A DNA stretch of 64,000 bases from Leptolyngbya sp. KIOST-1 (GCF_000763385.1 NZ_JQFA01000002.1:2542001-2606000); one strand, 5' to 3'; positions 1 through 8,773 are shown, numbered from the stretch's first letter. Notes: generated by a model from the sequence alone, not told the origin. Program-made: numbers and translations.

Positions 1-386
1 GCGGGTGAGGTTTCTGTAGAGCCTGGTGGGGGGGGCTGAACGGTGGCTGGGGGCAGAGCCAGACGGTCGGGGGCGGCGGGTTGTTCTAGTGCTGTGGCGG
101 TAGTGGGCTGCAGCTGGTTGAGCAGCAGAGCCAGGTTGTCAATTTCCGCCAGGTCGGCCAGATCTTCACTGGACAGCGCGCCCAGATCGGTGCCGGGGGT
201 GAGGGTTGGACTCTCGGTGCTGCCGTTGTACCGGCTGCGCCACTCGGGATGACGCAGGTACTGGGGCACCACCACCGCCCCCAGCCCCAGTGCCGCCAGG
301 ATGCCCCACACCGCCGGACGCCGGAGGGGGCGGCTGACGGCCTGGAGGCGCACCAGGCGATAGCGTATAGCGGGGGGAAGGGCCAT
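1..386 (-). CDS. Proline-rich membrane-anchored protein, partial
   Basis: The reading frame is open from an ATG at 386 to the left edge, so the C-terminus is missing. The visible 128 residues hold a basic N-terminal segment (about residues 1-25), one hydrophobic membrane segment (about 28-43), an acidic stretch containing LSSEDLADLAEIDN, and a proline-rich tail. This suggests a single-pass inner-membrane protein with its body outside the cytoplasm. No enzymatic domain is visible and I do not recognise the family. It is transcribed away from a short intergenic gap and in the same direction as tilS. Confidence 0.6.
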   Translation of the reverse strand, partial: MALPPAIRYRLVRLQAVSRPLRRPAVWGILAALGLGAVVVPQYLRHPEWRSRYNGSTESPTLTPGTDLGALSSEDLADLAEIDNLALLLNQLQPTTATALEQPAAPDRLALPPATVQPPPPGSTETSP

Positions 387-523
387 GGTCGAAGGGCGGG
401 TGAAGCGGCAACGCCTTTTATTTTAGAACCTCCTTTAAAACCTCTCATCCACCATTGCTAAACCCAGGGCCGCTGCCCATGCTCATCCTGGGGCCGGTCG
501 GCCTGTATCTTCAGGATCCCCAC

Positions 524-1522
524 TTACCGACTCACCTCTACCCAATCCCCCTGCACTACCGCAATCGCTCCACCGGGGAACGGGTCGCTCTGGCTGCCGT
601 TGGGGGCTACCAGCAGGGCCACCAGTTTTTCCACGTGGTCAAAGCCCACCTGGGCCACCGTTGCCTGCTGGAGCACGCGCCGCAGCACCCGTCGCTGTAG
701 AGCCAGGGGAGCCGCCCTGAGGGGCGATCGCTGAATTTTCCAGCCTCCGCCGTCGGTGGCCGGGGGCGTAACCGCCGCCGCGTGGAGTTCCGCCGCCAGC
801 GTTTCCAGTAGATCGACCTCAGCGGCCAGGACCTCCGCCGTGTGGGCCAGGGTCATTTCTAAGCCTGGGTTGAAGTGCGATCGCAGGTAGGGCAGCAGCT
901 CCAGGCGAATGCGGTTGCGGGCGTAGCGGGTGTCCTGGTTGGTGGCATCCTGCCAGACGGGAAGGTCGAACTGGCGGCAAAATTCCCCGGTTTGCTGGCG
1001 GGTGAGGGCCAGCAGGGGGCGCACCACAGCAACAGCGCTATTGGGCGCTAGGGGCCGCTGCCAGGCCAGGGCCTGCAGGCCATCGGTGCCGCTGCCCCGC
1101 AGCAGATTGTAGAGCAGGGTTTCGGCGCGATCGCTAGCCGTATGCCCCGTCGCCACATGGGTACAGCCTGCTTGTGTCGCCACCTCGGCAAACACCCGGT
1201 AGCGCCACTGGCGAGCGGCGGCCTCGGTGGCGCAGGGGAGCTCAGCGATCGCCCGATGGCAAGGAATGCCCCACGCCTGGCACAGCTCCTGCACAAACTG
1301 GGCGTTGGCCCCAGAGTCGGCCCGCCACTGGTGGTCGCAGTGCACCACCCGCAGCGACCAGCCCCACCTGGGCCGTAAATCGACCAGCAGCCTGAGCAGA
1401 CAGAGCGAATCTTGACCGCCCGAAACCGCCGCCAGCACCCTTGCCCCCTGGGGCAGCAGGGAGCGGTCTTTAAGCTGTTGATGCACCGCCGCGTGGGTGG
1501 TGCTCCAGGAACCGCCGCCCAT
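524..1522 (-). CDS. tilS: tRNA(Ile)-lysidine synthase TilS
   Basis: TilS uses ATP to attach lysine to cytidine 34 of tRNA-Ile(CAU), changing its codon reading from AUG to AUA; it is an essential cytoplasmic tRNA-modifying enzyme. The PP-loop signature SGGQDS is at residues 34-39. The HCDHQWR segment, the ATGHTASDRAETLLYNLLRG block and the ARNRIRLELLPYLR block typical of the N-type ATPase domain follow in order. At 332 residues it matches the short cyanobacterial form. The ATG at 1522 is the only plausible start upstream of the PP-loop. Confidence 0.95.
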   Translation of the reverse strand: MGGGSWSTTHAAVHQQLKDRSLLPQGARVLAAVSGGQDSLCLLRLLVDLRPRWGWSLRVVHCDHQWRADSGANAQFVQELCQAWGIPCHRAIAELPCATEAAARQWRYRVFAEVATQAGCTHVATGHTASDRAETLLYNLLRGSGTDGLQALAWQRPLAPNSAVAVVRPLLALTRQQTGEFCRQFDLPVWQDATNQDTRYARNRIRLELLPYLRSHFNPGLEMTLAHTAEVLAAEVDLLETLAAELHAAAVTPPATDGGGWKIQRSPLRAAPLALQRRVLRRVLQQATVAQVGFDHVEKLVALLVAPNGSQSDPFPGGAIAVVQGDWVEVSR

Positions 1523-1721
1523 GCCCTAACCCGCCACCTAGAGGATTGAACGTCTGTTTTTCTAAGCTACCCTACCGCCGCCGTTTCGCCAGGTTTGGCC
1601 GTCAACGCCCCTCCGGATGGGGCTGAATCTCCCAAAAATCTGTGGCGCCAAAAATCTGTGGCACACTTGGGGCAACGGCACCTTTTTGCATCTCCGCACC
1701 CTTTGAACGGCATGGCGACCC

Positions 1722-3575
1722 ATGGCTCAACCATACCAAACGCTCATCGACGATATTGTGGCCGCAACCCTCAAGGGCAAAATTCAGTCGAAGCAGCAGG
1801 TTTACCGCATGCTGCAGGCCGGGGTAGAGCCGGGCAGTGGGGAACTGTTCGAGCGAACCCTAGCCGCTACCCTGGCCGCCCTGGAGCCGGATTTGGCCCC
1901 CGGCGATGACGAGTTTAAACACGCCAAAGCCGTGCGTAAACACCGGGCCCTGCGGACAATTCAGGGGGAGTGGCAGCGCTGGCAGGCCGACAACCAGGCG
2001 ACGGCGGTGACGACCGGGGTAGCGGCAGAGATCGTGAATGCGCCTCTGGAAGACCGGCTGTTTCAGCTGGTAGCAGCCCTTGACCCCAACCGGGACCATC
2101 CCCTATCGCGGGAGCAGCTGGTGCAGCTGGCCCAGGGGCTCAAGCAGGCCCCGGAGCCCGCCGAGGCGGCCCCCGCCACCGAGGCCGTCCCCGCCCTGGC
2201 CACCCTGGCCGATGGCCTGGAGCAGGGCCTGGCCGCCTGGCAGCAGCTGGAGGGTGAGGTGGTGGGCTGGATCTACGCCCAGGGGCAGCAGATTGGCTTT
2301 AGTCAGCCGGGCGATCGCCCCAGCCCCTGGCAGCACTGGGGCCGAATTGTCAGTCAGCCAGCCCTCAAGCGCCTGTTTGAGGACCTGGCCCTGCACCAAA
2401 CTGTGACCGCCGCTGGCGTGCCAATGCCCCTGGGCGTGGCTGATTGGGTCGCCTGGGGCGTAGTCTTGCAGCGGCTGCAGCTGGCCCTGGTCAACTGGTT
2501 CGATCGCCAGCCCTACGACCCCCAGGCGGGCAAGCGCCTCTCCATCGCCACATTTCTCACCTTTGCCGTGGTCTGGGGCCAAATTTCTAACCGCCTGGGC
2601 GAACAAGGCCAGCGCCCGTTGGCCAGGGGATCGTTTCAGCTGGTGCTACAGGGGCTGCGCCAGTTCGCGAACCAGAGCTACTTTCCCCTCTACGGCGGCC
2701 TGTTCACGGCCCTCTCTGGAGAACCCCTGCGCGCCCTGCTCGACTACCTCGATCGCCCCCTCCAGGACGTGGCCAATACCGCCGTCAAAGCCCGCATTCT
2801 GACCCTGCTGGGCTACTCCCAGCGGGCCCTGGGCAACTACCGTCAGGCCCAGCGCTTTCACCAGCAGGCCCTGGAGGTGGCCCGCGAAGCCAACGACATG
2901 CCCTGCGAAATCGCCAGCCTCAACCACCTCAGCCGCACCTGCGTGGCCCAACAGGACTTTGAAGCCGCCCAGGGCCACAGCCAGCGAGCGTTGATTCTGG
3001 CTCGCCAGAGCGGCGATCGCATTGGTCAGGCCAACGCCCTGGCCAATCTGGGCTACAGCCAGGTGGCCCAGGGACAGACGCAGCTGCTCGAGACCGAACA
3101 GTACGAAACGGTACTCAGCTACCTGGAGCAGGGGCTAGCCCTCTCGGAGCAGGTGGGCGATCGCCCCAGCCAGGCCCTCTGCGCCAACAGCCTCGGCATC
3201 GCCCAGCTCAAACTGGGCCAGTACCGAGCCGCGATCGACTCGCTCCAGCAGGGGCTTCAGGTCGCTCAGGCGATCGGCGATCGCTACCTGATGGCCTCCA
3301 ACTTCGCCCACATGGCCGCCGCCCACCAGGGGGACGGCAACCTCGAGCAGGCCGTCCTCACCGGCTGCCTGGGTATGTACCTGCTGCACCAGATCGACTC
3401 CCCCGAATGGCGACAGCCCGCCGCCCTGCTCAGCATCCTCTACGGCCAACTCGGCCCCGACACCTTCGAGGGCATCCTCGCCGACCACCGCCGCCAGTTC
3501 CTCGCCGTCATCGGCGTCGACGGCTACGACTTCTTGCAGCCGCTTTTGGCACGGTATCGGGAGTCGCTGGAGTAG
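1722..3575 (+). CDS. TPR-repeat protein
   Basis: A 617-residue soluble protein without signal peptide or membrane segment. The N-terminal half is helical and not assigned. From about residue 360 there are consecutive tetratricopeptide-type repeats, for example ALGNYRQAQRFHQQALEVAR, ALILARQSGDRIGQANALAN and KLGQYRAAIDSLQQGLQVAQ. These repeats normally form a protein-binding superhelix, so an adaptor role is likely, but no partner is evident. An upstream in-frame ATG at 1713 would add only a few residues. The gene ends just before a GT-rich simple repeat. Confidence 0.8.
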   Translation: MAQPYQTLIDDIVAATLKGKIQSKQQVYRMLQAGVEPGSGELFERTLAATLAALEPDLAPGDDEFKHAKAVRKHRALRTIQGEWQRWQADNQATAVTTGVAAEIVNAPLEDRLFQLVAALDPNRDHPLSREQLVQLAQGLKQAPEPAEAAPATEAVPALATLADGLEQGLAAWQQLEGEVVGWIYAQGQQIGFSQPGDRPSPWQHWGRIVSQPALKRLFEDLALHQTVTAAGVPMPLGVADWVAWGVVLQRLQLALVNWFDRQPYDPQAGKRLSIATFLTFAVVWGQISNRLGEQGQRPLARGSFQLVLQGLRQFANQSYFPLYGGLFTALSGEPLRALLDYLDRPLQDVANTAVKARILTLLGYSQRALGNYRQAQRFHQQALEVAREANDMPCEIASLNHLSRTCVAQQDFEAAQGHSQRALILARQSGDRIGQANALANLGYSQVAQGQTQLLETEQYETVLSYLEQGLALSEQVGDRPSQALCANSLGIAQLKLGQYRAAIDSLQQGLQVAQAIGDRYLMASNFAHMAAAHQGDGNLEQAVLTGCLGMYLLHQIDSPEWRQPAALLSILYGQLGPDTFEGILADHRRQFLAVIGVDGYDFLQPLLARYRESLE

Positions 3576-3648
3576 GGGGTGTGTGGGTGTGTGGATGTAT
3601 GGGTATGTGGGTGCGTGGGTGCGTGGGTGTGTGGGCGGGTGGATGAGG
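3576..3648. repeat. GT-rich degenerate tandem repeat
   Basis: Seventy-odd bases directly after the TPR-protein stop consist of loosely repeated units of the type GGGTGTGT, GGGTGCGT and GGATGTAT. The complementary C-rich form of the same kind of repeat is found inside gcvP (45716-45771). Confidence 0.7.
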
Positions 3649-3680
3649 GAATAAGGAGTGCAGGGTTGAGTGTCGCCTAC

Positions 3681-3813
3681 AGACCCATCTGCAGAACAGA
3701 GGTTTAAACCGATGATCAGCCAATCCTTTCCGTTGGGTCCAGGGCGGCGGCACGGCCCTGGTCGAGGGGGTCTGGGGGCAATCGAAACGCCCCCAGCGGT
3801 AGGTTTGGCTTTG
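3681..3813. repeat. Structured intergenic repeat family A, copy 1
   Basis: About 130 bp that recur at 5404-5537. The conserved core reads GGTTTAAACCGATGATCAGCC followed by TCCTTTCCGT and, further on, TCGAGGGGGTCTGGGG. Two hairpins follow: CCAGGGC/GCCCTGG and CTGGGGGC/GCCCCCAG. In the other copy the same two stems exist with different paired bases. No ORF explains it. Confidence 0.8.
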
Positions 3814-3863
3814 AACCGTAATCTTCGTACACAGCGGTTGATGTGAGCCATAGACCTTGCACT

Positions 3864-3889
3864 GGGCGAACCACCGTTCGCCCCTACGG
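3864..3889. repeat. Hairpin plus CCTACGG repeat, copy 1
   Basis: Stem GGGCGAAC/GTTCGCCC immediately followed by CTACGG. One of four hairpins in this window that share the downstream CCTACRG tail but not the stem sequence (others at 3896, 5346 and 5600). Confidence 0.6.
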
Positions 3890-3895
3890 TGGCAT

Positions 3896-3923
3896 GGGGC
3901 ATCGCGCGGATGGCCCCCTACGG
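3896..3923. repeat. Hairpin plus CCTACGG repeat, copy 2
   Basis: GGGGC(C)-type stem with loop ATCGCGCGGAT, followed by CCCTACGG. It overlaps the last codons and the stop codon of the minus-strand gene 3918-4244, so the repeat supplies that gene's stop. Confidence 0.5.
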
Positions 3924-4244
3924 TTGTTCGTCATCGTCATATTCATCGGCGGCGATCCAGGTGCTGGCGGGACGCAGCACCTCCGGAATTGCCACATCGT
4001 CGGTAAACTCCAGCACCGTCTCCCGGTAGCCCAAATACCCCGACTCCATAAACGTCACCAGCATGCGCCCCAACGCTGGCCACACCACATCGGCAAACTC
4101 CCAGTCGTGGTTAAACCCCGCCCGGTCGGCGATCGACCGCAGCGCCCAAAAATAGCTGTTGCGCACCACCGAACCTGACTTTTTGTAGGCAGGCACATCG
4201 TTTTGGTGCAAATAAAGGATGCTGTGGTCAATGTGGGCACGCAT
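3918..4244 (-). CDS. Conserved cyanobacterial hypothetical protein
   Basis: A 108-residue soluble protein with internal phrases such as NSYFWALRSIADRAGF and WEFADVVWPALGRML, and an acidic tail (DEYDDDEQP). The gene looks genuinely coding: third positions are GC-rich and HIP1 sites fall in frame. I recognise it only as a small conserved cyanobacterial family of unknown role. Its 3' end runs into a CCTACGG hairpin. It is divergent from the ABC ATPase gene downstream. Confidence 0.65.
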   Translation of the reverse strand: MRAHIDHSILYLHQNDVPAYKKSGSVVRNSYFWALRSIADRAGFNHDWEFADVVWPALGRMLVTFMESGYLGYRETVLEFTDDVAIPEVLRPASTWIAADEYDDDEQP

Positions 4245-4463
4245 GGGCAGTTTTGGATTTTGAATTTTGGATTGGCGATTTTGGATCAGGCTAACCCCCA
4301 GGGCTGAACCTTCGCCAGCTCACAATTCAAGCAACTGCATGACCAGGGTTAGTTGGGTGCTAGGGTAAGACTATTCACATTATGTTACAGATGGTCTGGA
4401 GCCAGGGCCGATTCGCCTGACCTCGATCGCTGTAACCCTTACGGTTGGAGCTTACCAGTCGCT

Positions 4464-5315
4464 ATGCCTGCTGCGGTTTGCCTGCGAAACGTCCACAAAG
4501 TTTATAACGGGGTCGATGTGGTTAACGACCTCTCGCTCACGATCTCTAACGGAGAAGTGTTTGGTCTGCTCGGCCCCAACGGTGCGGGCAAATCGACGAC
4601 TATTCGAATGGCCACCACCCTCACCCGACCCAGTGACGGCCATGTCGTAGTAGCGGGCTTCGACGTCGTCCGCCAGCAGCTTGACGTCCGCCGCCAGATT
4701 GGCGTGGTACTTCAGCAGACCAGCGTCGATGGCGACATGACCGTGTGGGAAAACATGGAGTTCCACGGACGCATGCACCATATTCCCAACCCCCAGCGCC
4801 GTACGGCTATCAGCAACTGGCTGGACTATGTCGAACTGGCCGATCGCCGCGACGACAAGGTCAAAACCCTCTCCGGCGGCATGAAGCGGCGGCTGCAAAT
4901 CGCCCGCGCCCTGCTGCACAACCCCAAAATTCTCTTCCTCGACGAGCCCACCGTCGGCCTCGACCCCCAGACCCGCCGCCGCCTGTGGGAGATCATTCGC
5001 GGCCTCAACCAGCAGGGCATGACCATGCTGCTCACCACCCACTATATGGAAGAAGTCGAGTATCTCTGCGATCGCATCGGCATTCTCGACCAGGGCAAGC
5101 TGATCGAGCTGGGCACCCTGGCGCAGTTTCGCCACCGCCACGGCCAGGGCATTTTGATGACCCAGCAGGGCGATCGCTGGGACTACCAGTTTTTCCCCAC
5201 CCTGGAGGCCGCCAACGCCTACCTCGACCAGCAGCCCGACAAAACCGGCAAAATGACCCGCCCCTCCAACCTGGAGGATATTTTCGTCGAGCTAACCGGG
5301 CGCAACTTAGACTAA
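4464..5315 (+). CDS. ABC transporter ATP-binding protein (ABC-2/DrrA type)
   Basis: ATPase subunit that would power an ABC-2 type exporter at the cytoplasmic membrane. Walker A GPNGAGKST is at residues 38-46, the signature LSGGM at 136-140, Walker B ILFLDEP at 156-162, and the H-loop lies in LLTTHYMEEVEYLCD. The C-terminal RPSNLEDIFVELTGRNLD is typical of DrrA/NatA-like subunits. I chose the ATG at 4464 because the family begins about here; an open frame extends to 4353 without homology. No permease gene is adjacent: a repeat-rich spacer follows, so the membrane partner must lie elsewhere. Confidence 0.9.
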   Translation: MPAAVCLRNVHKVYNGVDVVNDLSLTISNGEVFGLLGPNGAGKSTTIRMATTLTRPSDGHVVVAGFDVVRQQLDVRRQIGVVLQQTSVDGDMTVWENMEFHGRMHHIPNPQRRTAISNWLDYVELADRRDDKVKTLSGGMKRRLQIARALLHNPKILFLDEPTVGLDPQTRRRLWEIIRGLNQQGMTMLLTTHYMEEVEYLCDRIGILDQGKLIELGTLAQFRHRHGQGILMTQQGDRWDYQFFPTLEAANAYLDQQPDKTGKMTRPSNLEDIFVELTGRNLD

Positions 5316-5345
5316 TTGCGACCCCAGAGATCAGCCTTCAAGAAC

Positions 5346-5374
5346 GGTGCATCGCTGCGCGGATGCACCCTACG
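5346..5374. repeat. Hairpin plus CCTACGG repeat, copy 3
   Basis: Stem GGTGCATC/GATGCACC with loop GCTGCGCG, then CTACGG. The tail is the same as copies 1 and 2 but the stem differs. Confidence 0.6.
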
Positions 5375-5403
5375 GGTGGCCCCACCAAATCAAGTCAACC
5401 AAC

Positions 5404-5537
5404 AGACCAACTTGCAGAACATAGGTTTAAACCGATGATCAGCCAGTCCTTTCCGTGAGGTGAAGGACGACGGAACGTCCTTCTCGAGGGGGGTCTGGGG
5501 CCATTTCGCTGGCCCCAGTAGCAGATCTGGCTTTAAC
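5404..5537. repeat. Structured intergenic repeat family A, copy 2
   Basis: Second copy of the 3681-3813 element. The GGTTTAAACCGATGATCAGCC core is nearly identical. The two hairpins are GAAGGAC/GTCCTTC and CTGGGGCC/GGCCCCAG: the first stem is wholly different from copy 1 yet still paired, and the second carries a matching change on both arms. Confidence 0.8.
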
Positions 5538-5599
5538 CCCCAACTGTGCGCCGCAATCCCCACCACCACGTTTCATTAAACCAGCACCATTTCTGCTGA

Positions 5600-5625
5600 G
5601 GGCAAACGCCGTTTGCCCCTACAGG
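5600..5625. repeat. Hairpin plus CCTACAG repeat, copy 4
   Basis: Stem GGGCAAAC/GTTTGCCC with a short loop, then CTACAGGG. It lies about 80 bp upstream of scpB. Confidence 0.6.
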
Positions 5626-5705
5626 GACGTTTTCCCAATCCCCAAAATCAACCGTTTCCGGCGATCGGCGCTAGGCTGGGGAATGGTCTACGTCAGCAAG
5701 GGTCT

Positions 5706-6260
5706 ATGTCTACTCTGGCCACCACCATCGAAGCGATTCTGTACCTCAAAGGGCAGCCCCTCGACATCGGCAAACTGGCCGAACTGGCCCGCTGCGATCG
5801 CGAAGACGTTGAAGAAGGGCTGATCGAGCTGATGGACGAGTACGCCCACCGCGACGGTGCCCTCGAAATCGTCGAAACCGTCGATGGCTACTGCCTCCAG
5901 CTCAAAGAACGCTATCGGTTTCTGGTGGATTTGCTCATCCCCATCGATTTAGGCGTCGGGGCCCTGCGTACCCTGGCCGCGATCGCCCTCAAAGGCCCCA
6001 TCAGCCAGACCGACCTGGTCGAGCTGCGCGGATCCGGGGTCTACCAGCACGTGCCGGAGCTGGTGGCCCAGGGCTTTGTGCGCAAGCGGCGCCAGGCCGA
6101 GGGGCGATCGTCCCTGGTGCAGGTCACCGACAAGTTTTACCAGCACTTTGAAATCGACCAGCTGCCCGAACTGCGGGTCAAGGGAGCCGCCCCTGCCCCG
6201 TCCGCCGTCCCCGACGACGAAGAGGAGGAGGGAGAGCCCGAGCATTCCGAGGAAGACTAA
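5706..6260 (+). CDS. scpB: Segregation and condensation protein ScpB
   Basis: ScpB is the winged-helix kleisin partner of the SMC-ScpAB condensin that organises the chromosome. The 184-residue product has the family opening [21 protein letters not shown], then two winged-helix units, including TLAAIALKGPISQTDLVELRG and VPELVAQGFVRKRRQAEGRSS. An acidic tail (DDEEEEGEPEHSEED) follows. The ATG at 5706 starts where the family starts; an open frame to 5613 has no homology. Bases 5675-5913 of this locus are duplicated inside chlN at 12820-13058. Confidence 0.92.
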   Translation: MSTLATTIEAILYLKGQPLDIGKLAELARCDREDVEEGLIELMDEYAHRDGALEIVETVDGYCLQLKERYRFLVDLLIPIDLGVGALRTLAAIALKGPISQTDLVELRGSGVYQHVPELVAQGFVRKRRQAEGRSSLVQVTDKFYQHFEIDQLPELRVKGAAPAPSAVPDDEEEEGEPEHSEED

Positions 6261-6310
6261 GCCACTTAGCCTAGTAGTCAGTCAAGTTAAATGCGACGGG
6301 TTAACGGGGT

Positions 6311-6372
6311 TGTCGGTCTACGGTAAACGGTATACGGCTCGCCTTAAACCGCTTACCGTGAACCGTGAACCC
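6311..6372. repeat. ACGGTATACGG inverted-repeat family, copy 1
   Basis: GGTAAACGGTATACGG followed by CCTTAAACCGCTTACCG and two CCGTGAACC units. Arms built from short GTTTACGG-like words in both orientations can pair. A related element is at 48020-48093. Confidence 0.6.
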
Positions 6373-6691
6373 TAAGGCACACCTCCCGTCATTAATTTTT
6401 TTGACTAAGCACTAGAATAATGGCTCCTTCTGTCAAGACATTGTAAAGAGAATATTTAGCTGTGCTCGCGCCTCTGATGACTGCCAGCTCTGGCGTTTGG
6501 CCCGGTAGTGCCAGCTTGAGCCATGGGGGCAGCGTAATATTTCATGATTCGTTACGCTATTATCGGGAAGAGTAAGTAGGTAAAGGCAGGCCTGGGGTTG
6601 CCTCAGTTAAACTGGATTCAGTTAGAGTTCAATTGCCCCGCATTCGGTACCCGCCGTCGCCTACGTTGTGACCAGAGGTCTCTGAGATTCC
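6373..6691. other. Intergenic region upstream of the DUF760 gene
   Basis: About 320 bp without a credible ORF. It begins AT-rich (TTAATTTTTTTGACTAAGC, with TAGAATAAT shortly after). It contains a short hairpin GGCAGGCC..GGGGTTGCC near 6583-6602. A promoter for the DUF760 gene probably lies here, but no single start site can be assigned. Confidence 0.4.
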
Positions 6692-7060
6692 ATGGTATTT
6701 AACCCTGAAGACGCTGAATTCATTGGCATGTCCACGAACAGCGACCAAGTCAATGAGTTGCTCAAATATCTCCAGCACCAGTCACCAGAGGTGTTAACCC
6801 GGGTGGCTCAGTCGGTGAGCGGCGAAATCAAACAAATCATTGCCCACAACGTGCAGGGGCTGGTGGGCGTGCTGCCTGGCGAAGGCTTCAACGTTCAGGT
6901 CACCACCGATCGCGAAAACCTGGCTGGACTGCTGGCCTCTGCGATGATGACTGGCTACTTTTTGCGCCAGATGGAGCAGCGCATGGAGCTAGAGCACACG
7001 GTGTCTGGCTCGGTCTTGGGTAATGATTTCGGCCCGGACGACATCAACTTCGACGACTAG
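6692..7060 (+). CDS. DUF760 family protein
   Basis: A 122-residue protein with the conserved DUF760 core: LPGEGFNVQVTTDRENLAG then LLASAMMTGYFLRQMEQRMELE (about residues 66-108). DUF760 is found in cyanobacteria and plastids; its biochemical role is not established to my knowledge. The start at 6692 (MVF) is preferred over an internal ATG at 6728 because homologues begin with MVFNP-like residues. It is monocistronic and convergent with the nucleotidyltransferase gene. Confidence 0.85.
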   Translation: MVFNPEDAEFIGMSTNSDQVNELLKYLQHQSPEVLTRVAQSVSGEIKQIIAHNVQGLVGVLPGEGFNVQVTTDRENLAGLLASAMMTGYFLRQMEQRMELEHTVSGSVLGNDFGPDDINFDD

Positions 7061-7213
7061 CCCTCGGCGGTACAATAGCGGCACCGCTGCGGCTTTCAGG
7101 GATTAGGTTTGAGGCGTCAGGAACGGTTGGCCGCCTCATGCCAGGCAGACTGGCTCCTTTCGACTCCTAATCCGCAATCCACCTCTGGCCAGGAAACGGG
7201 GTAACTGCTGTGG

Positions 7214-8053
7214 TTACAGGGCCGGGGGGTAACCCAGGGGCATGGTGTGCTGCCGGATGGCCATCGCCAAATTCTCGGGGGTACCGATGTCCAGGTATCG
7301 TCCGGTAGAAAAACATTCTGCCTCGACTCGTAGCCCCGCTTCCAGCCCGGCCTGAATGACATCGCCAATGGGGGTTTCGGTGTAGTCGGGCAGCGTGGTG
7401 AGGTGTTGCGGTAGCTGTTCACCGATCAGGGCCTGGGTGCGATCGCGCACAAACCCATGTAAGAACTCCGAGAAGGTGGGCCGCCAGGCGGCGATCGCCC
7501 ACATATAGGGCAGGTGGGTCAAGCTCGATTTTTCGTAGATGCCCCGCACCACCCCCGCGCCATCAAAATCGACTACCCCCACCCGCTCCGGCTGATCGGT
7601 GGGAAACAGCCCCAGCACCACATCCGCCGTGCTGCCGTGCAGGCGATCGAGCAGTACCCGGTAGACCGGCTGGGGCTCAACCAAAATATCTGGAAATCCC
7701 AGCACCACCGTTGCCCCACGCAAAAAGGGATAGGCCTGATCGAGGCTGAACGGCACTCCAAAGGGCACATGCACCGTCAGGTAGGCCAGCCGCATGCCCA
7801 GATCGGCCCCATCCCCCAGAAAATTAGGAATGTCCCATTTGCCCGGGCGCAGAATCACAAACCCCTGCTCTACCCCGGCTTGCCGCATTTGCTCCAGCAA
7901 ATAGTGGCACACTACCTTTGGGCGAACCCCTGCTCTGCTCGTTACCATGCGAAAACCAAGGGGAAATAATTCTTTGCTCATGGGCAGGGGTGAGATCCGA
8001 CTACCGAGCCCAGCGGCAGGAATTAGACCAATGGTGGGGTGAAGCGTAGACAT
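7214..8053 (-). CDS. Sugar-phosphate nucleotidyltransferase family protein
   Basis: Members of this family join a nucleoside triphosphate to a sugar-1-phosphate to make NDP-sugars for cell-surface glycans. The N-terminal GLIPAAGLGSRISPLPMSKE (residues 9-28) is the nucleotide-binding signature. VVLGFPDILVEP carries the metal-binding aspartate region, and the C-terminal CFSTGRYLDIGTPENL is typical of RmlA/GalU-like folds. At 279 residues it is full length. The exact sugar and nucleotide cannot be read from the sequence. It stands alone. Confidence 0.85.
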   Translation of the reverse strand: MSTLHPTIGLIPAAGLGSRISPLPMSKELFPLGFRMVTSRAGVRPKVVCHYLLEQMRQAGVEQGFVILRPGKWDIPNFLGDGADLGMRLAYLTVHVPFGVPFSLDQAYPFLRGATVVLGFPDILVEPQPVYRVLLDRLHGSTADVVLGLFPTDQPERVGVVDFDGAGVVRGIYEKSSLTHLPYMWAIAAWRPTFSEFLHGFVRDRTQALIGEQLPQHLTTLPDYTETPIGDVIQAGLEAGLRVEAECFSTGRYLDIGTPENLAMAIRQHTMPLGYPPAL

Positions 8054-8120
8054 TGTGTAGAACCGTTTCGAGTCCGATCATCGTCCTAAATTATCCTGGA
8101 GTAGGAGTGCGTAAATCACT

Positions 8121-8720
8121 ATGCATCCACGCTTACTTGTAGATCAGCTATCCCGGTCGTCCGCAGCGCTGCTGCGCGGTCTGGGGCGCGGCACCACTGG
8201 GCTGGCTCTGGTGGCCGCCTCCCTCACGGGTTTGGCCGTGGCGGCTCCCCAGGCCACCGCCGTTGAGAACATCCAGATCACCTACGGCTCCCTGGAGGCT
8301 CCGCCCATCTCGGTCAGCGATCTGGAGTCCTTTGCCCAGACGGGAATTCCCAGCCGCGATTTGCAGCTGCTGCTGAATGTCCTTCGCATTGAAGAAGAAC
8401 AGGCCCGGCAGGTCCTGACCCAAAATGTGCTGGTCGATGTAGACAACCTGCGCGAGGTTTCCAATACCTTTGCCGGCCAATTCTTCTGGCGGCTCCTGGC
8501 GACCACGGTGACCTTCTCCGACAACAACAACCCCGGCTGGCTGCTGCTGCGCAATGCCGTCCTGGATACAGCGGCCAGCGGGCAGCTGACCATCCTCGAC
8601 GTGCTGCGCACCATCGAAGCCAGTACCCTACAGGTCGATGGTCGACGGGTGATGGCGATCGCCTCCCAGATCGACTTCGATCGCATCGGTGCTCTGGCCT
8701 CCATTCTGCTGGGTCAGTAG
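8121..8720 (+). CDS. Secreted DUF1400 domain protein
   Basis: An N-terminal signal or anchor segment (about residues 24-45, GTTGLALVAASLTGLAVAA) is followed by a DUF1400 domain. The domain is recognisable by NIQITYGSLEAPPISVSDLE, then ESFAQTGIPS and the VLTQNVLVDVDNLREV region. DUF1400 usually sits at the N-terminus of cyanobacterial extracytoplasmic alpha/beta hydrolases. Here the protein ends after 199 residues with no hydrolase domain, so it is a stand-alone DUF1400 protein. Confidence 0.8.
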   Translation: MHPRLLVDQLSRSSAALLRGLGRGTTGLALVAASLTGLAVAAPQATAVENIQITYGSLEAPPISVSDLESFAQTGIPSRDLQLLLNVLRIEEEQARQVLTQNVLVDVDNLREVSNTFAGQFFWRLLATTVTFSDNNNPGWLLLRNAVLDTAASGQLTILDVLRTIEASTLQVDGRRVMAIASQIDFDRIGALASILLGQ

Positions 8721-8773
8721 CCCAAGGCGATCGCGGGCAGCTTTCAGCTTTAAAAAACAGCGTTTCTCTATTG

